A stretch of DNA of 64,000 bases from Tunturiibacter empetritectus. Its GTDB lineage: Bacteria; Acidobacteriota; Terriglobia; Terriglobales; Acidobacteriaceae. The translations under genes were made by a program, and so were the position numbers. The notes under the pieces are model-generated. The model did not search any database. It was not told the origin of the DNA and saw only the letters and a program-made list of their open reading frames with translations. The stretch is from contig NZ_JACCCU010000001.1 of the NCBI RefSeq assembly GCF_013410875.1, positions 1,302,001-1,366,000 of the forward strand. The letters run 5' to 3'. Below are positions 36,280 through 44,780 of this stretch, one piece after another (within the stretch, counting starts at the first letter, position 1; the number at the start of each line of letters is the position of its first letter).

Positions 36280-36786
36280 ATGCCAACCTCGCATCTCAGA
36301 GAGCTTCTGCTGGCGCATACGGGCTACTCCGCCTGGGCTACCCGACAGGTGCTGGAGGCCTGCTCGTCGCTTACGGAGGAGGAGCTTGCCCGCGATTTGG
36401 GGTTTTCGCACTCGAGTCTTCTGCAGACATTTCGGCATAGCCACGATGCGGAGAGGGTTTGGCTTGACCGGTTGGTCGCGGTAGGCAAAGGCCGTCTGCC
36501 CTTGGGGCCGGCTCCTGAACACTCGTTCGAGTCTCTGGTTCAATCGTGGCCCGGGCTTTGGGAGGGTTATCGCCGATGGCTTGATGGTGCTTCAGAAGAG
36601 GACCTAACGTTTGAGCTTTGCACGGTCCTGCCCGACGATGCTGTCTTCTGCGTGCCTCGCTGGCAGATTGTTCTTCATGCGATCAATCATTCGAGCTTCC
36701 ATCGCGGGCAGATTATTACTATGCTTCGTGGGTTTGAGTTGCAGCGTCCTAACACCGACCTGACTGCTTATTACGCTACGCACTAG
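36280..36786 (+). CDS. DinB-family protein
   Basis: A 168-residue four-helix bundle protein of the DinB/YfiT metalloenzyme superfamily. The predicted metal-binding histidines are in FRHSHDAERVW and in HAINHSSFHRGQI (HxxxH pattern). Members include thiol-dependent transferases; the substrate here is unknown. ATG 36280 is chosen over an in-frame start at 36208, which would overlap the glutaredoxin start on the other strand. Confidence 0.87.
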   Translation: MPTSHLRELLLAHTGYSAWATRQVLEACSSLTEEELARDLGFSHSSLLQTFRHSHDAERVWLDRLVAVGKGRLPLGPAPEHSFESLVQSWPGLWEGYRRWLDGASEEDLTFELCTVLPDDAVFCVPRWQIVLHAINHSSFHRGQIITMLRGFELQRPNTDLTAYYATH

Positions 36787-36794
36787 AACCCGGT

Positions 36795-36890
36795 TGTCCT
36801 GCCGGACGGGCTCGCTGCGCGCGACGCGGCCACTTCGTGGCGGGTATATCTTTTCTTGCTGATCGCTGCGGTGTTGTTCCTCCCGTTGGT
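36795..36890. repeat. Half copy of the 27.3-kb inverted-repeat element
   Basis: Starts TGTCCTGCCGGACGGG (36795-36810) and ends with CTCCCGTTGGT (36880-36890), the same two blocks in the same order as 27289-27368. The right-hand complementary half is missing. A GCCAC-TTC-GTGGC hairpin lies between. Confidence 0.75.
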
Positions 36891-36901
36891 TGGGATTGAC
36901 T

Positions 36902-37675
36902 TTATTGCTCGTGGTAGTTGCGGATCAGGCCGCCATCGACGAAGTAGGTGGAACCGGTGACGTAGGCGGCGTCGTCGGAGGCGAGGAAGAGAGCGATGCC
37001 GGCGACCTCTTCGGGCGTGCCCATGCGGCCTAGCGGGATGTTGGCGAGGAGGGCGTCCAGCTTGGGTTTGTCTTCCATGAGCTTGGTGTTGATTGGGGTA
37101 GAGATGGCGCCGGGGGCGATGTTGTTGACGGTGATGTTGAGGGGGCCGAGTTCGACGGAGAGGTCGCGCATCAACATGCGCATGCCGCCCTTGGAGGCGC
37201 AGTAGGTGGAGAAGTTGGGGAAGACCATGTCCTCGTGGACGGAGGAGATATTGACAATGCGGCCGGGGAGTTTGGCGTCGCGAAGGCGGCGGGCGAAGGC
37301 CTGGGTTAGGAAGAATGCGCCCTTGAGGTTGACGTTGAGGACGGCGTCGTAGTCGGCTTCGGTGACGTCCCAGAAGGCGGCTTCCTTCTCGATGCCGGCG
37401 TTATTGACGAGGATGTCGCAGCGGCCTAGTTGGGTGTAGGCCTGGTCGACGAGGTTCTGCGTGTCGGCGAGGAGGGAGACGTCGGCCTGGACGAGGATGG
37501 CTTTGCCGCCGGCGGCTTCTGCTTTGGAGGCCGTCTCCTGGGCCTGGTCGATGTGGTTGCGGTAGTCTACGACGACAGAGGCGCCCTCGGCGGCGAAGCG
37601 GATGGCGATGGCCTGGCCGATACCGGAGCCTGAGCCGGTGACTATGGCTACTTTGCCTGTGAGACGACCTGACAT
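36902..37675 (-). CDS. SDR oxidoreductase (glucose 1-dehydrogenase-like)
   Basis: A 257-residue classical short-chain dehydrogenase. The dinucleotide-binding motif TGSGSGIGQA is near residues 14-23, NNAG near 90-93, and the catalytic Ser-Tyr-Lys set is in NISSVHED and YCASKGG. The C-terminus NYHEQ and overall length match bacterial glucose 1-dehydrogenase-type SDRs, but substrate assignment is weak. The ATG at 37675 has AGGAG 6 nt upstream and starts 9 bp after the tadA-DUF3175 stop, so the two are likely co-transcribed. Confidence 0.88.
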   Translation of the reverse strand: MSGRLTGKVAIVTGSGSGIGQAIAIRFAAEGASVVVDYRNHIDQAQETASKAEAAGGKAILVQADVSLLADTQNLVDQAYTQLGRCDILVNNAGIEKEAAFWDVTEADYDAVLNVNLKGAFFLTQAFARRLRDAKLPGRIVNISSVHEDMVFPNFSTYCASKGGMRMLMRDLSVELGPLNITVNNIAPGAISTPINTKLMEDKPKLDALLANIPLGRMGTPEEVAGIALFLASDDAAYVTGSTYFVDGGLIRNYHEQ

Positions 37676-37684
37676 GGAAGGCTC

Positions 37685-38644
<960 letters not shown>

Positions 38645-38675
38645 CTAGTTTAGCTTTGCTTTGAGCTGAATGCGC

Positions 38676-39314
38676 CTAGTAGAGATTTGGGCCGGCTTCG
38701 GATTCGAGGGCATCGAGGAAGGATTGCATGATGTGAAAGCGGGGTATGGCGAGGGCTCGGGAGGTGTCGAGTTTAAGCTGATCGGGGAGGGTGGTGAGTT
38801 GTTTTTTGAGGGCGTGGAGGGCATCGGTGAAGGTGCAGAAGCGGGTGTCGCTGCCGAGTTTGGCGAGGGTGCGGGTGATGCCGATGGCACCTAACTGCTC
38901 GAGGATGTCGGCGTCACGGGCGATGGTGGCTTCGAGGGTGAGGGGAGTGTCTTGGGGCTGGTGGGTGCGGATGACTTCGAGGACGGCGGGGATTTTTTCT
39001 GCGGGGAAGCCGGCTTCGGTAAGGATGGCGGGGGCTCTTTCTATGATGTAGGCGACGTGGTCCCAGGTCTTGAGGGCTGCCGCATCTTCAGGGCGGTGGC
39101 CTATGAAGACGCCGAGGTCGTGGAGCCATACGGCGGCGAAGACTACGTCGTCGTCGTAGGTGAGGGCTTGTCCGATTTGTTGGGTGAGGGCGTAGAGACG
39201 TGGCTGATGGCCGAACTTGTGGGTTGGGTTCGCGTTAGTGGCGATGTAGGTTTCGAGGGCGGCCCGATAGGGTTGGATGACCTGTTCGCCGGTGGATTTC
39301 AACTTAGATGACAT
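38676..39314 (-). CDS. HD-domain phosphohydrolase-like protein
   Basis: A 212-residue protein with an HD-type metal-dependent hydrolase fold. The pattern AVWLHDLGVFIG (HD) is preceded by a His (KFGHQPR) and followed by an Asp (ARDADIL), which can complete the metal site. Nucleotide or phosphonate hydrolysis is typical for the family; the substrate is unknown. The ATG at 39314 is the only good start. It lies 37 bp upstream of tadA, same strand. Confidence 0.82.
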   Translation of the reverse strand: MSSKLKSTGEQVIQPYRAALETYIATNANPTHKFGHQPRLYALTQQIGQALTYDDDVVFAAVWLHDLGVFIGHRPEDAAALKTWDHVAYIIERAPAILTEAGFPAEKIPAVLEVIRTHQPQDTPLTLEATIARDADILEQLGAIGITRTLAKLGSDTRFCTFTDALHALKKQLTTLPDQLKLDTSRALAIPRFHIMQSFLDALESEAGPNLY

Positions 39315-39364
39315 CGATTGACCCGAAATTTCTATAGGAGATATTGCGATTACAAAGGTCTATC

Positions 39365-39859
39365 TCAGCGATTGAACCGGCGGAGATGATTGAAATTGAG
39401 AACTTCGCGACCGATACTTTCTAGATATCCTGACAAGCGGAACTCAGCGGTCAGAATTGTGTGATTGTTCGAGAGGTGACTAAGAGCGGAATCTGTGACA
39501 CCGAACCTCACGGTCTCAGCTTTCTTGCCAATAGTTTGAATAGGCACGTGTGATTCGATCGTGATAAACGCATAAGCCTGCAGCTGTAGAAACCAATCTG
39601 ACCGTAAACTTCCGGTTAATTTATTCGCTAAGTTGCTGACTTCAGCAAGAACGTAAGCCGTTGTCGCAACAGCTTTGAACTGACTCACGATCCATGAAAG
39701 CAATTTCGCGTCTTCTGCTGTGAATGCATTGACTCGACTGAACGATCCAAAACGGTGTAGCCCAACCCGTGCACTGATAGCCAGTAGCAGGAGATTCGTG
39801 TCGAGTACGACAATTTTGTTGCGAGAGTTTTGGATTGGGAAACTTACATCAGGTCCCAT
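39365..39859 (-). CDS. PIN-domain-like protein
   Basis: A 164-residue protein with PIN-type features: VVLDTNLLLLA near residues 17-27 (first acidic residue), AYVLAEVSNLA (Glu) and FGVTDSALSHLSNNHTILTAEFRLSGYL (Asp and final strand). PIN folds are usually single-strand RNases, including VapC toxins. The gene overlaps the upstream 105-residue frame by 16 bp, which suggests translational coupling. Base use is clearly more A/T than neighbours. The antitoxin role of the partner is not shown. Confidence 0.7.
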   Translation of the reverse strand: MGPDVSFPIQNSRNKIVVLDTNLLLLAISARVGLHRFGSFSRVNAFTAEDAKLLSWIVSQFKAVATTAYVLAEVSNLANKLTGSLRSDWFLQLQAYAFITIESHVPIQTIGKKAETVRFGVTDSALSHLSNNHTILTAEFRLSGYLESIGREVLNFNHLRRFNR

Positions 39860-40161
39860 TCATTCCTTATGCCAACTAGTGACCCAATTTCGGCATTGAT
39901 GGTTATAGTTTTGTAATGACGCATCGGCACTCTGGTGTTATCAGAACCGAAGACTGTGTTAATACCAACTGGCTCGGACTTTTTAGTAGCTATCTCATCC
40001 TCAAAATCCGGATTTCTGAAAGATACAGTTACTTCCCAGTTCTTTTCCGAGTCATCTAGTCGCACCTCTTCAAGCCGCACATCTTTGATACTTTGGCTTG
40101 GAAAGAGCTCTCCGAATGTTGCAAACGAGACTTTTACTGCTTCTTTTACTGGAAGCATCAT
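39844..40161 (-). CDS. Hypothetical protein coupled to PIN gene
   Basis: A 105-residue acidic soluble protein with AAGGAG directly upstream of two adjacent ATGs (40161 and 40158). It is predicted mostly beta strand (VRLEEVRLDDSEKNWEVTVSFRNPDFEDE ... YKTITINAEIGSLVGI). No DNA-binding motif typical of VapB, Phd or MazE antitoxins is seen. It precedes and overlaps the PIN-like gene, so the pair may be a toxin-antitoxin or defence-type module of an unrecognised kind. Confidence 0.7.
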   Translation of the reverse strand: MMLPVKEAVKVSFATFGELFPSQSIKDVRLEEVRLDDSEKNWEVTVSFRNPDFEDEIATKKSEPVGINTVFGSDNTRVPMRHYKTITINAEIGSLVGIRNEWDLM

Positions 40162-40268
40162 GATCTCCTTCTATTGAGTTTACCGGACTGGTTTCTGTTG
40201 ATGCTTAATTCTTCAGGGTACGAAATTTGTTGACTGTCAAAGTGAACGAAGAGGACAGACACCGCATT

Positions 40269-41399
40269 TCATGCAGGTTCCTGTTGGCTGAGGCAGTGGA
40301 GGGTGCCGAGGCCCCAGACGAGGTCGACGGCGTGGATGCCGATGATATCGCGGTCGGGGAAGCAGTCGGAAAGGATGTTGAGGGCGTGGCGGTCGTTGGG
40401 GTCGTTGAAGGTGGGGACCAGGACGAGGCCATTGGCGATGTAGAAGTTGGCGTAGCTGGCGGGGAGGCGCTGGCCCTCGAAGGTGACGGGGGCGGGCATG
40501 GGGAGTTCGACGATCTCGAAGGGCTGGTTGTCGAGATTGCGGAAGCTGCGCAGGCGGTCGAGGTTTTCGGCGAGGGGGAGATGATTTTCGTCGTGGGTGT
40601 TGGGCTCGACGGCGGTGAGGATTTTGTTCTCGCCGACGAAGCGGGTGATGTCGTCGACGTGGCCGTGGGTGTCGTCGCCTGCGCAGCCTTTGTGGAGCCA
40701 GAGAACTTTTTCGATGCCGAGGTAGTCGTGGAAGGCTTGCTCGAGGCGGGCGCGCGTTTCGGCTTCTGTGCCGAGGCCGGGGTTGCGTTGCTGGATCTCG
40801 GAGAGGAGACACTCTTCGGTGGTGAGGAGGAGGCCGGCGCCGTTGGTGTCGATGCTGCCGCCTTCGAGGACGAGGCGGTGCGGGTGGCCGATGTAGTTGA
40901 TGGTCTCGGGTTGCGACTGGGGCATGTTGTAGAGCTGGGCGACGTGGCTGGGGATCTGGTCGTCGCGATGCCAGTTGTCGTACTTGGCCCAGGCGTTGAA
41001 GTGCCAGTTGGTGATGGCTAGCTCGCCTTGCGGGTGTCTGGTGGAGGCTTCGGTACTCTTCTTGATGGAGCCTTCAGCCATCTTTTTTACAAAGATGGGG
41101 CCAGAATCGCGGAGCCAGACGCGGTCGGTGGGCCAGTGGTGGAAGTGGAGGCGGGCGAGGTTGGCTCCGGCGCGGCGGAGGAGGTTGGTGGCGCGGCGCT
41201 CGGCGGCGAGGTCGTTGACGAGGATGTGCACATCCTCCACTCCAGACAGGTGGCGGACGATCTCTGAGTAGACCAAGGGGATGGGTTGGAATTTGCCGGG
41301 CCAGTCTTCGGCGTTGTGAGGCCACGCGATCCAGGTGGCGGCGTGAGGGGACCACTCGGCGGGCATGCGGTAGTGCTGATGGGCGGGTGTCTGCGACAT
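40269..41399 (-). CDS. aguA: Agmatine deiminase
   Basis: A 376-residue enzyme of the guanidino-group-modifying superfamily that converts agmatine to N-carbamoylputrescine and ammonia. The catalytic Cys369 is in GTLHCLSQQEPA at the C-terminus. GCAGDDTHGHVDDITRF carries the His/Asp pair, and LRDSGPIFVKK, EGGSIDTNGAG and WHFNAWAKYDNW are family-typical. The ATG at 41399 is good. The next step is encoded about 0.8 kb upstream (42242-43189), with two broken cupin genes between. Confidence 0.93.
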   Translation of the reverse strand: MSQTPAHQHYRMPAEWSPHAATWIAWPHNAEDWPGKFQPIPLVYSEIVRHLSGVEDVHILVNDLAAERRATNLLRRAGANLARLHFHHWPTDRVWLRDSGPIFVKKMAEGSIKKSTEASTRHPQGELAITNWHFNAWAKYDNWHRDDQIPSHVAQLYNMPQSQPETINYIGHPHRLVLEGGSIDTNGAGLLLTTEECLLSEIQQRNPGLGTEAETRARLEQAFHDYLGIEKVLWLHKGCAGDDTHGHVDDITRFVGENKILTAVEPNTHDENHLPLAENLDRLRSFRNLDNQPFEIVELPMPAPVTFEGQRLPASYANFYIANGLVLVPTFNDPNDRHALNILSDCFPDRDIIGIHAVDLVWGLGTLHCLSQQEPA

Positions 41400-41458
41400 G
41401 TCCTTTTAAGTGTAACGGGGTTTTGTTGCAGTCTGTTTGCGGTGTGAAAGAGGAGGGA

Positions 41459-41609
41459 CTACTTTTCTTTGAAGACCAGGTAGGTGGTCGTGGTGCCGGG
41501 GGTGAGCTTGATCCAGTGGGGGATGCCGGCGGGGATGTGGGCTTGTGGTTTGGGCGAAGGCAGGAGAGGCAGCGAGGAGTGCGAGGGACAGAACGATGCG
41601 TGGAAGCAT
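41459..41609 (-). pseudogene. Remnant of a secreted cupin gene (internal deletion and frameshift)
   Basis: An ATG at 41609 with AAGGAG upstream opens a normal signal peptide (MLPRIVLSLALLAASPAFAQ). About 60 bp later the frame is lost. The +1 frame then reads AHIPAGIPHWIKLTPGTTTTY and ends in FKEK and TAG at 41459. That is the usual last strand of exported cupin proteins (HIPAGIPHxxxL), so the middle ~100 residues are deleted and the join is out of frame. Confidence 0.75.
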
Positions 41610-41766
41610 TCTGGCTCCTTGGATGATTGTCAGATTGTAACGGGAGTTACTGGAACGTCCGCGAGGGCCTACGGTGCGGTCGTTTGGCATTCTGCAGGGT
41701 ATGATGATGCAACTTACAAGACGGCACGATGAGCAATTTATCAGTCGTGATGGAGAGGACTAGTTG

Positions 41767-42193
41767 ATGGTGATGGGTCGGGAAGAGATTAGGATCGGAC
41801 AACTTGCAATCCGATTTCTGGTCGAGGGCGGTTCCTCGGGCGGTTCGGTTGCGGTATTTGAACTGTGGAGCGAAGGTGCCGATCGCTCACCGGCATGACG
41901 CTTATGAAGAGACGATTTATGGAATTGAGGGCGTGCTGAGTTTTGTGGTGGATGGGCAGCGGAGGGATGTTCGTCGAGGCGAAGCTCTCTGCATACCTCG
42001 CGGAGTGGTTCATCGCTTTGATAACTTTGAAGCCGTCGATGCCAAGGTACTTGCGATTGTGAGTCCGGGGATTCTGGGGCCGGAGTACTTCCGCGAGATC
42101 GCTGCGATTGCCAATGCCGCGGTGGGTGGGCCGCCTGATCCTGCCGCGCTTGCGCAGGTGATGTTACGGCACGGTCTTACGCCTGCGCCGTAA
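41767..42193 (+). pseudogene. Frameshifted cupin-domain protein
   Basis: The first frame (ATG 41767) gives EEIRIGQLAIRFLVEG then AVFEL and stops at TGA 41896-41898. The next frame resumes GAKVPIAHRHDAYEETIYG and reads through the cupin barrel (PRGVVHRFDNF) to the C-terminus PGILGPEYFREIAAI and the stop at 42193. The two parts are joined where about 4 residues plus one base appear to be missing, so one small deletion near 41862-41870 breaks the gene. A sequencing error cannot be excluded. Confidence 0.75.
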
Positions 42194-42241
42194 CGCAGCG
42201 TGCTAACACTCTGTATGTCCCGAGGGCTTGTCGCTGCGGAT

Positions 42242-43189
42242 CTAGTCGATGAAGCGGCTGGTGATTCCGTTGTAGGCGTCGATGCGGCGGTCGCGGAGGA
42301 AGGGCCAGTTGCGGCGGGTGTCTTCCTGGAGCTTGAGGTCGATCTCGCCGATGAGGATCTCTTCTTTGTCGTGGCTGGCTTGCGCGATGACGCGGCCGAA
42401 GGGATCGGCGATGAAGCTGCCGCCCCAGAATTCGAGGCCGGATTTGGGCGTATGGTCGCCGGGGCCGCGCATCTCGACGCCGTTGTGGATGACGTCGCCG
42501 TGCTCGTGACCTACGCGGTTGACGGCGCCGACGAAGACGCCGTTGGAGATGGCGTGAGCGCGCTGGGTGGTCTGCCATGCGGAGTACTGGGCGTCGCCGT
42601 ACTCAGCTTTTTCAGAGGGGTGCCAGCCGATGGCGGTGGGGTAGAAGAGAGTGTCGGCGCCGCGGAGTGAGGTCTCGCGGGCAGCTTCGGGATACCACTG
42701 GTCCCAGCAGACGAGGGTGCCTACTGAGCCCTGCGTGGTGGCGAAGGCTTTGAAGCCGAGGTCGCCGGGGGTGAAGTAGAACTTCTCGTAGTAGAGAGGA
42801 TCGTCGGGGATGTGCATCTTGCGGTAGATGCCCTTGATGCTGCCGTCGGTTTCGATGACGGCGGCGGTGTTGTGGTAGAGGCCTGCTGCGCGGCGCTCGA
42901 AGACGCTGGCGATGACGACCACTTTTTCTTCTTTGGCGACGGCGCTGAGGCGCTCGGTGGAGGGGCCGGGGATGGACTCGGCGGTGTCGAAGAGGGCGTG
43001 CTCTTCGCGCTGGCAGAAGTATTGGGCGCGGAAGAGCTCGGGGAGGCAGATGACGTTGGCTCCGGCGCGGGCGGCTTCGCGGACACGGTCGGCGGCTTTG
43101 TCGAGGTTGGCTGCGGTGTCGGGGACGCAGGACATCTGAATGAGGCCGATGCGTTTGTTAGGGGGGGTCTTGCTGTTCGTTGTCGTCAT
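42242..43189 (-). CDS. aguB: N-carbamoylputrescine amidase
   Basis: A 315-residue nitrilase-superfamily amidase that converts N-carbamoylputrescine to putrescine, CO2 and ammonia. The catalytic triad is Glu51 (LPELF), Lys124 (YRKMHIPDD) and Cys161 (VCWDQWYPE). The strong agreement with plant and bacterial AguB and the nearby aguA fix the assignment. The ATG at 43189 follows a plausible site. Together aguA and aguB make putrescine from agmatine. No speA is in the window. Confidence 0.94.
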   Translation of the reverse strand: MTTTNSKTPPNKRIGLIQMSCVPDTAANLDKAADRVREAARAGANVICLPELFRAQYFCQREEHALFDTAESIPGPSTERLSAVAKEEKVVVIASVFERRAAGLYHNTAAVIETDGSIKGIYRKMHIPDDPLYYEKFYFTPGDLGFKAFATTQGSVGTLVCWDQWYPEAARETSLRGADTLFYPTAIGWHPSEKAEYGDAQYSAWQTTQRAHAISNGVFVGAVNRVGHEHGDVIHNGVEMRGPGDHTPKSGLEFWGGSFIADPFGRVIAQASHDKEEILIGEIDLKLQEDTRRNWPFLRDRRIDAYNGITSRFID

Positions 43190-43300
43190 GATGATCCTGA
43201 TTCAAGTTTATAGGCGTTTGTTGGGCGAGGTGAGGTTGTCTGCGGCCAGAGAACGGGTTATTTGCAAGAGGCTAATCTTTGGGTGATTGACGCCTCCAAG

Positions 43301-43425
43301 GAATGCGGTTCGCGCGGGGCGCGAATGCCCACATCTCAGAATCGAGATATGGGGCACCCGGCGATGAGACTGCATGAATGGGGCACCCAACGCTTGGCAC
43401 CGGTGCCCGGCTTTGGTTGCGGGAG
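43301..43425. repeat. Interspersed repeat D (GGGGCACCCGGC type)
   Basis: Contains a TTCGCGC-GGG-GCGCGAA hairpin (43309-43325), GGGGCACCCGGC (43351-43362), a second GGGGCACCC and a GCACCGGTGC dyad. The same set of blocks occurs near 55300-55420. Intergenic, before the AKR gene stop. Confidence 0.8.
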
Positions 43426-43457
43426 GACGCTGACTTTCTGCCGGTGTCCTCTTGGGG

Positions 43458-44516
43458 CTAGTTCTTTGGCGTGACTGGGACGGTGCGGGCTATGGGCTCG
43501 AGGCGGTTGACGTTTTGGAAGGGGAGCATCCAGCCGGGGTATTCGGGCGGCAGAGCGCTGACTTCGTCGAGCTGCTTGAGTTCGTCTGCGGTGAGCTTGA
43601 GGTCGACGGCGGCGAGGTTGTCGTTGAGTTGGTCGAGGCGTTTGGCTCCGATGATGATGGAGGTGACGACGGGCTTGGCGAGGAGCCAGGCGAGGGAGAT
43701 GCGTGCGGGGCTGCAGTTGTGGGCCTTGGCGATGGGGGCCATGACGTCGAGGATGCGCCAGGTGCGTTCTTTGTCGACGAGGGGGAAGTCGAACTCGGAG
43801 CGGCGGGAGCCTTCGGGGCGCTGATTGTCGCGGGAGAACTTGCCGGAGAGAAGGCCGCCGGCGAGGGGGCTCCAGACAAGGAGGCCGGTCTTCTCGGCTT
43901 CGAGCAGGGGGACAAGATCGCGTTCGAGGTCGCGGCCAGCGATGGAGTAGTAGGCCTGGAGGGTGTCGAAGCGGGCGAGGTTTTTGAACTGGGAGATACC
44001 GAGGGCTTTAGCGATCTTCCAGGCATGCCAGTTGGAGACGCCGATGTAGCGGACCTTGCCAGAATTGACCAGCGTGTCCAAGGCGCGGAGGGTCTCTTCG
44101 ATTGGGGTGATGAAGTCGTTGCCGTGGATCTGGTAGAGGTCGATGTGGTCGGTCTGGAGGCGGCGGAGGCTAGCTTCGACAGCATCCATGATGTGGCCGC
44201 GGGAGGCGCCGACTTCGTTGCGGCCCTGGCCGGTGCGGCCGAAGACCTTGGTGGCGATGACTACGCTGTGGAGGGGGGTGTTGAGATTTTTGAGGGACTG
44301 GCCGAGGGCTTTTTCGCTCTCGCCTTCGGAGTAGACGTCGGCGGTGTCGAAGAAGTTGATGCCGGCGTCGACGGAGGCCTTGATGAGTTCGTCGGCTCCG
44401 GACTGATCGACGGTGCCGATGGCGCGGAAGAGGCCTGTGCCGCCGTGGAAGGTCATGGTGCCGAAGCAGAGAGTGGAGACGAGAAGGCCGGTGTCACCGA
44501 GAGTTTTGTATTGCAT
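43458..44516 (-). CDS. Aldo/keto reductase
   Basis: A 352-residue NADPH-dependent aldo-keto reductase. The typical TIM barrel and catalytic tetrad are visible: Asp in FFDTADVYSEGESE, Tyr within it, the Lys in the VVIATKVFG region and the His in YQIHGND. The ATG at 44516 follows AAGGAG by 5 nt. The frame stays open for 66 codons upstream, but with no start evidence. It is divergent from the glutamine synthetase family gene. Exact substrate unknown. Confidence 0.9.
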   Translation of the reverse strand: MQYKTLGDTGLLVSTLCFGTMTFHGGTGLFRAIGTVDQSGADELIKASVDAGINFFDTADVYSEGESEKALGQSLKNLNTPLHSVVIATKVFGRTGQGRNEVGASRGHIMDAVEASLRRLQTDHIDLYQIHGNDFITPIEETLRALDTLVNSGKVRYIGVSNWHAWKIAKALGISQFKNLARFDTLQAYYSIAGRDLERDLVPLLEAEKTGLLVWSPLAGGLLSGKFSRDNQRPEGSRRSEFDFPLVDKERTWRILDVMAPIAKAHNCSPARISLAWLLAKPVVTSIIIGAKRLDQLNDNLAAVDLKLTADELKQLDEVSALPPEYPGWMLPFQNVNRLEPIARTVPVTPKN

Positions 44517-44780
44517 GGGTCTCCTTTTCGCCGAGAGTTCGGACAGACATTCGATTAGACGTGTTTGATGCGGACCACGATTCAGGCGTGTGAAGTGCAG
44601 CGGCCGCAGATGTTCTTTGCGTTGGATGGCGGAGTTTGCTTTCTTGCCGGTGAATTTTCTGTTAGTTTTGAGGTGTGGAGCTGTCGGATTACGGTCAGGC
44701 GCATCCTCTTCCAATCACCTAAAAACATCTTTCCCAGCAGTTGCAGTCAGCGTGTATCTCATTGCAGAAGGAGTGTTATT

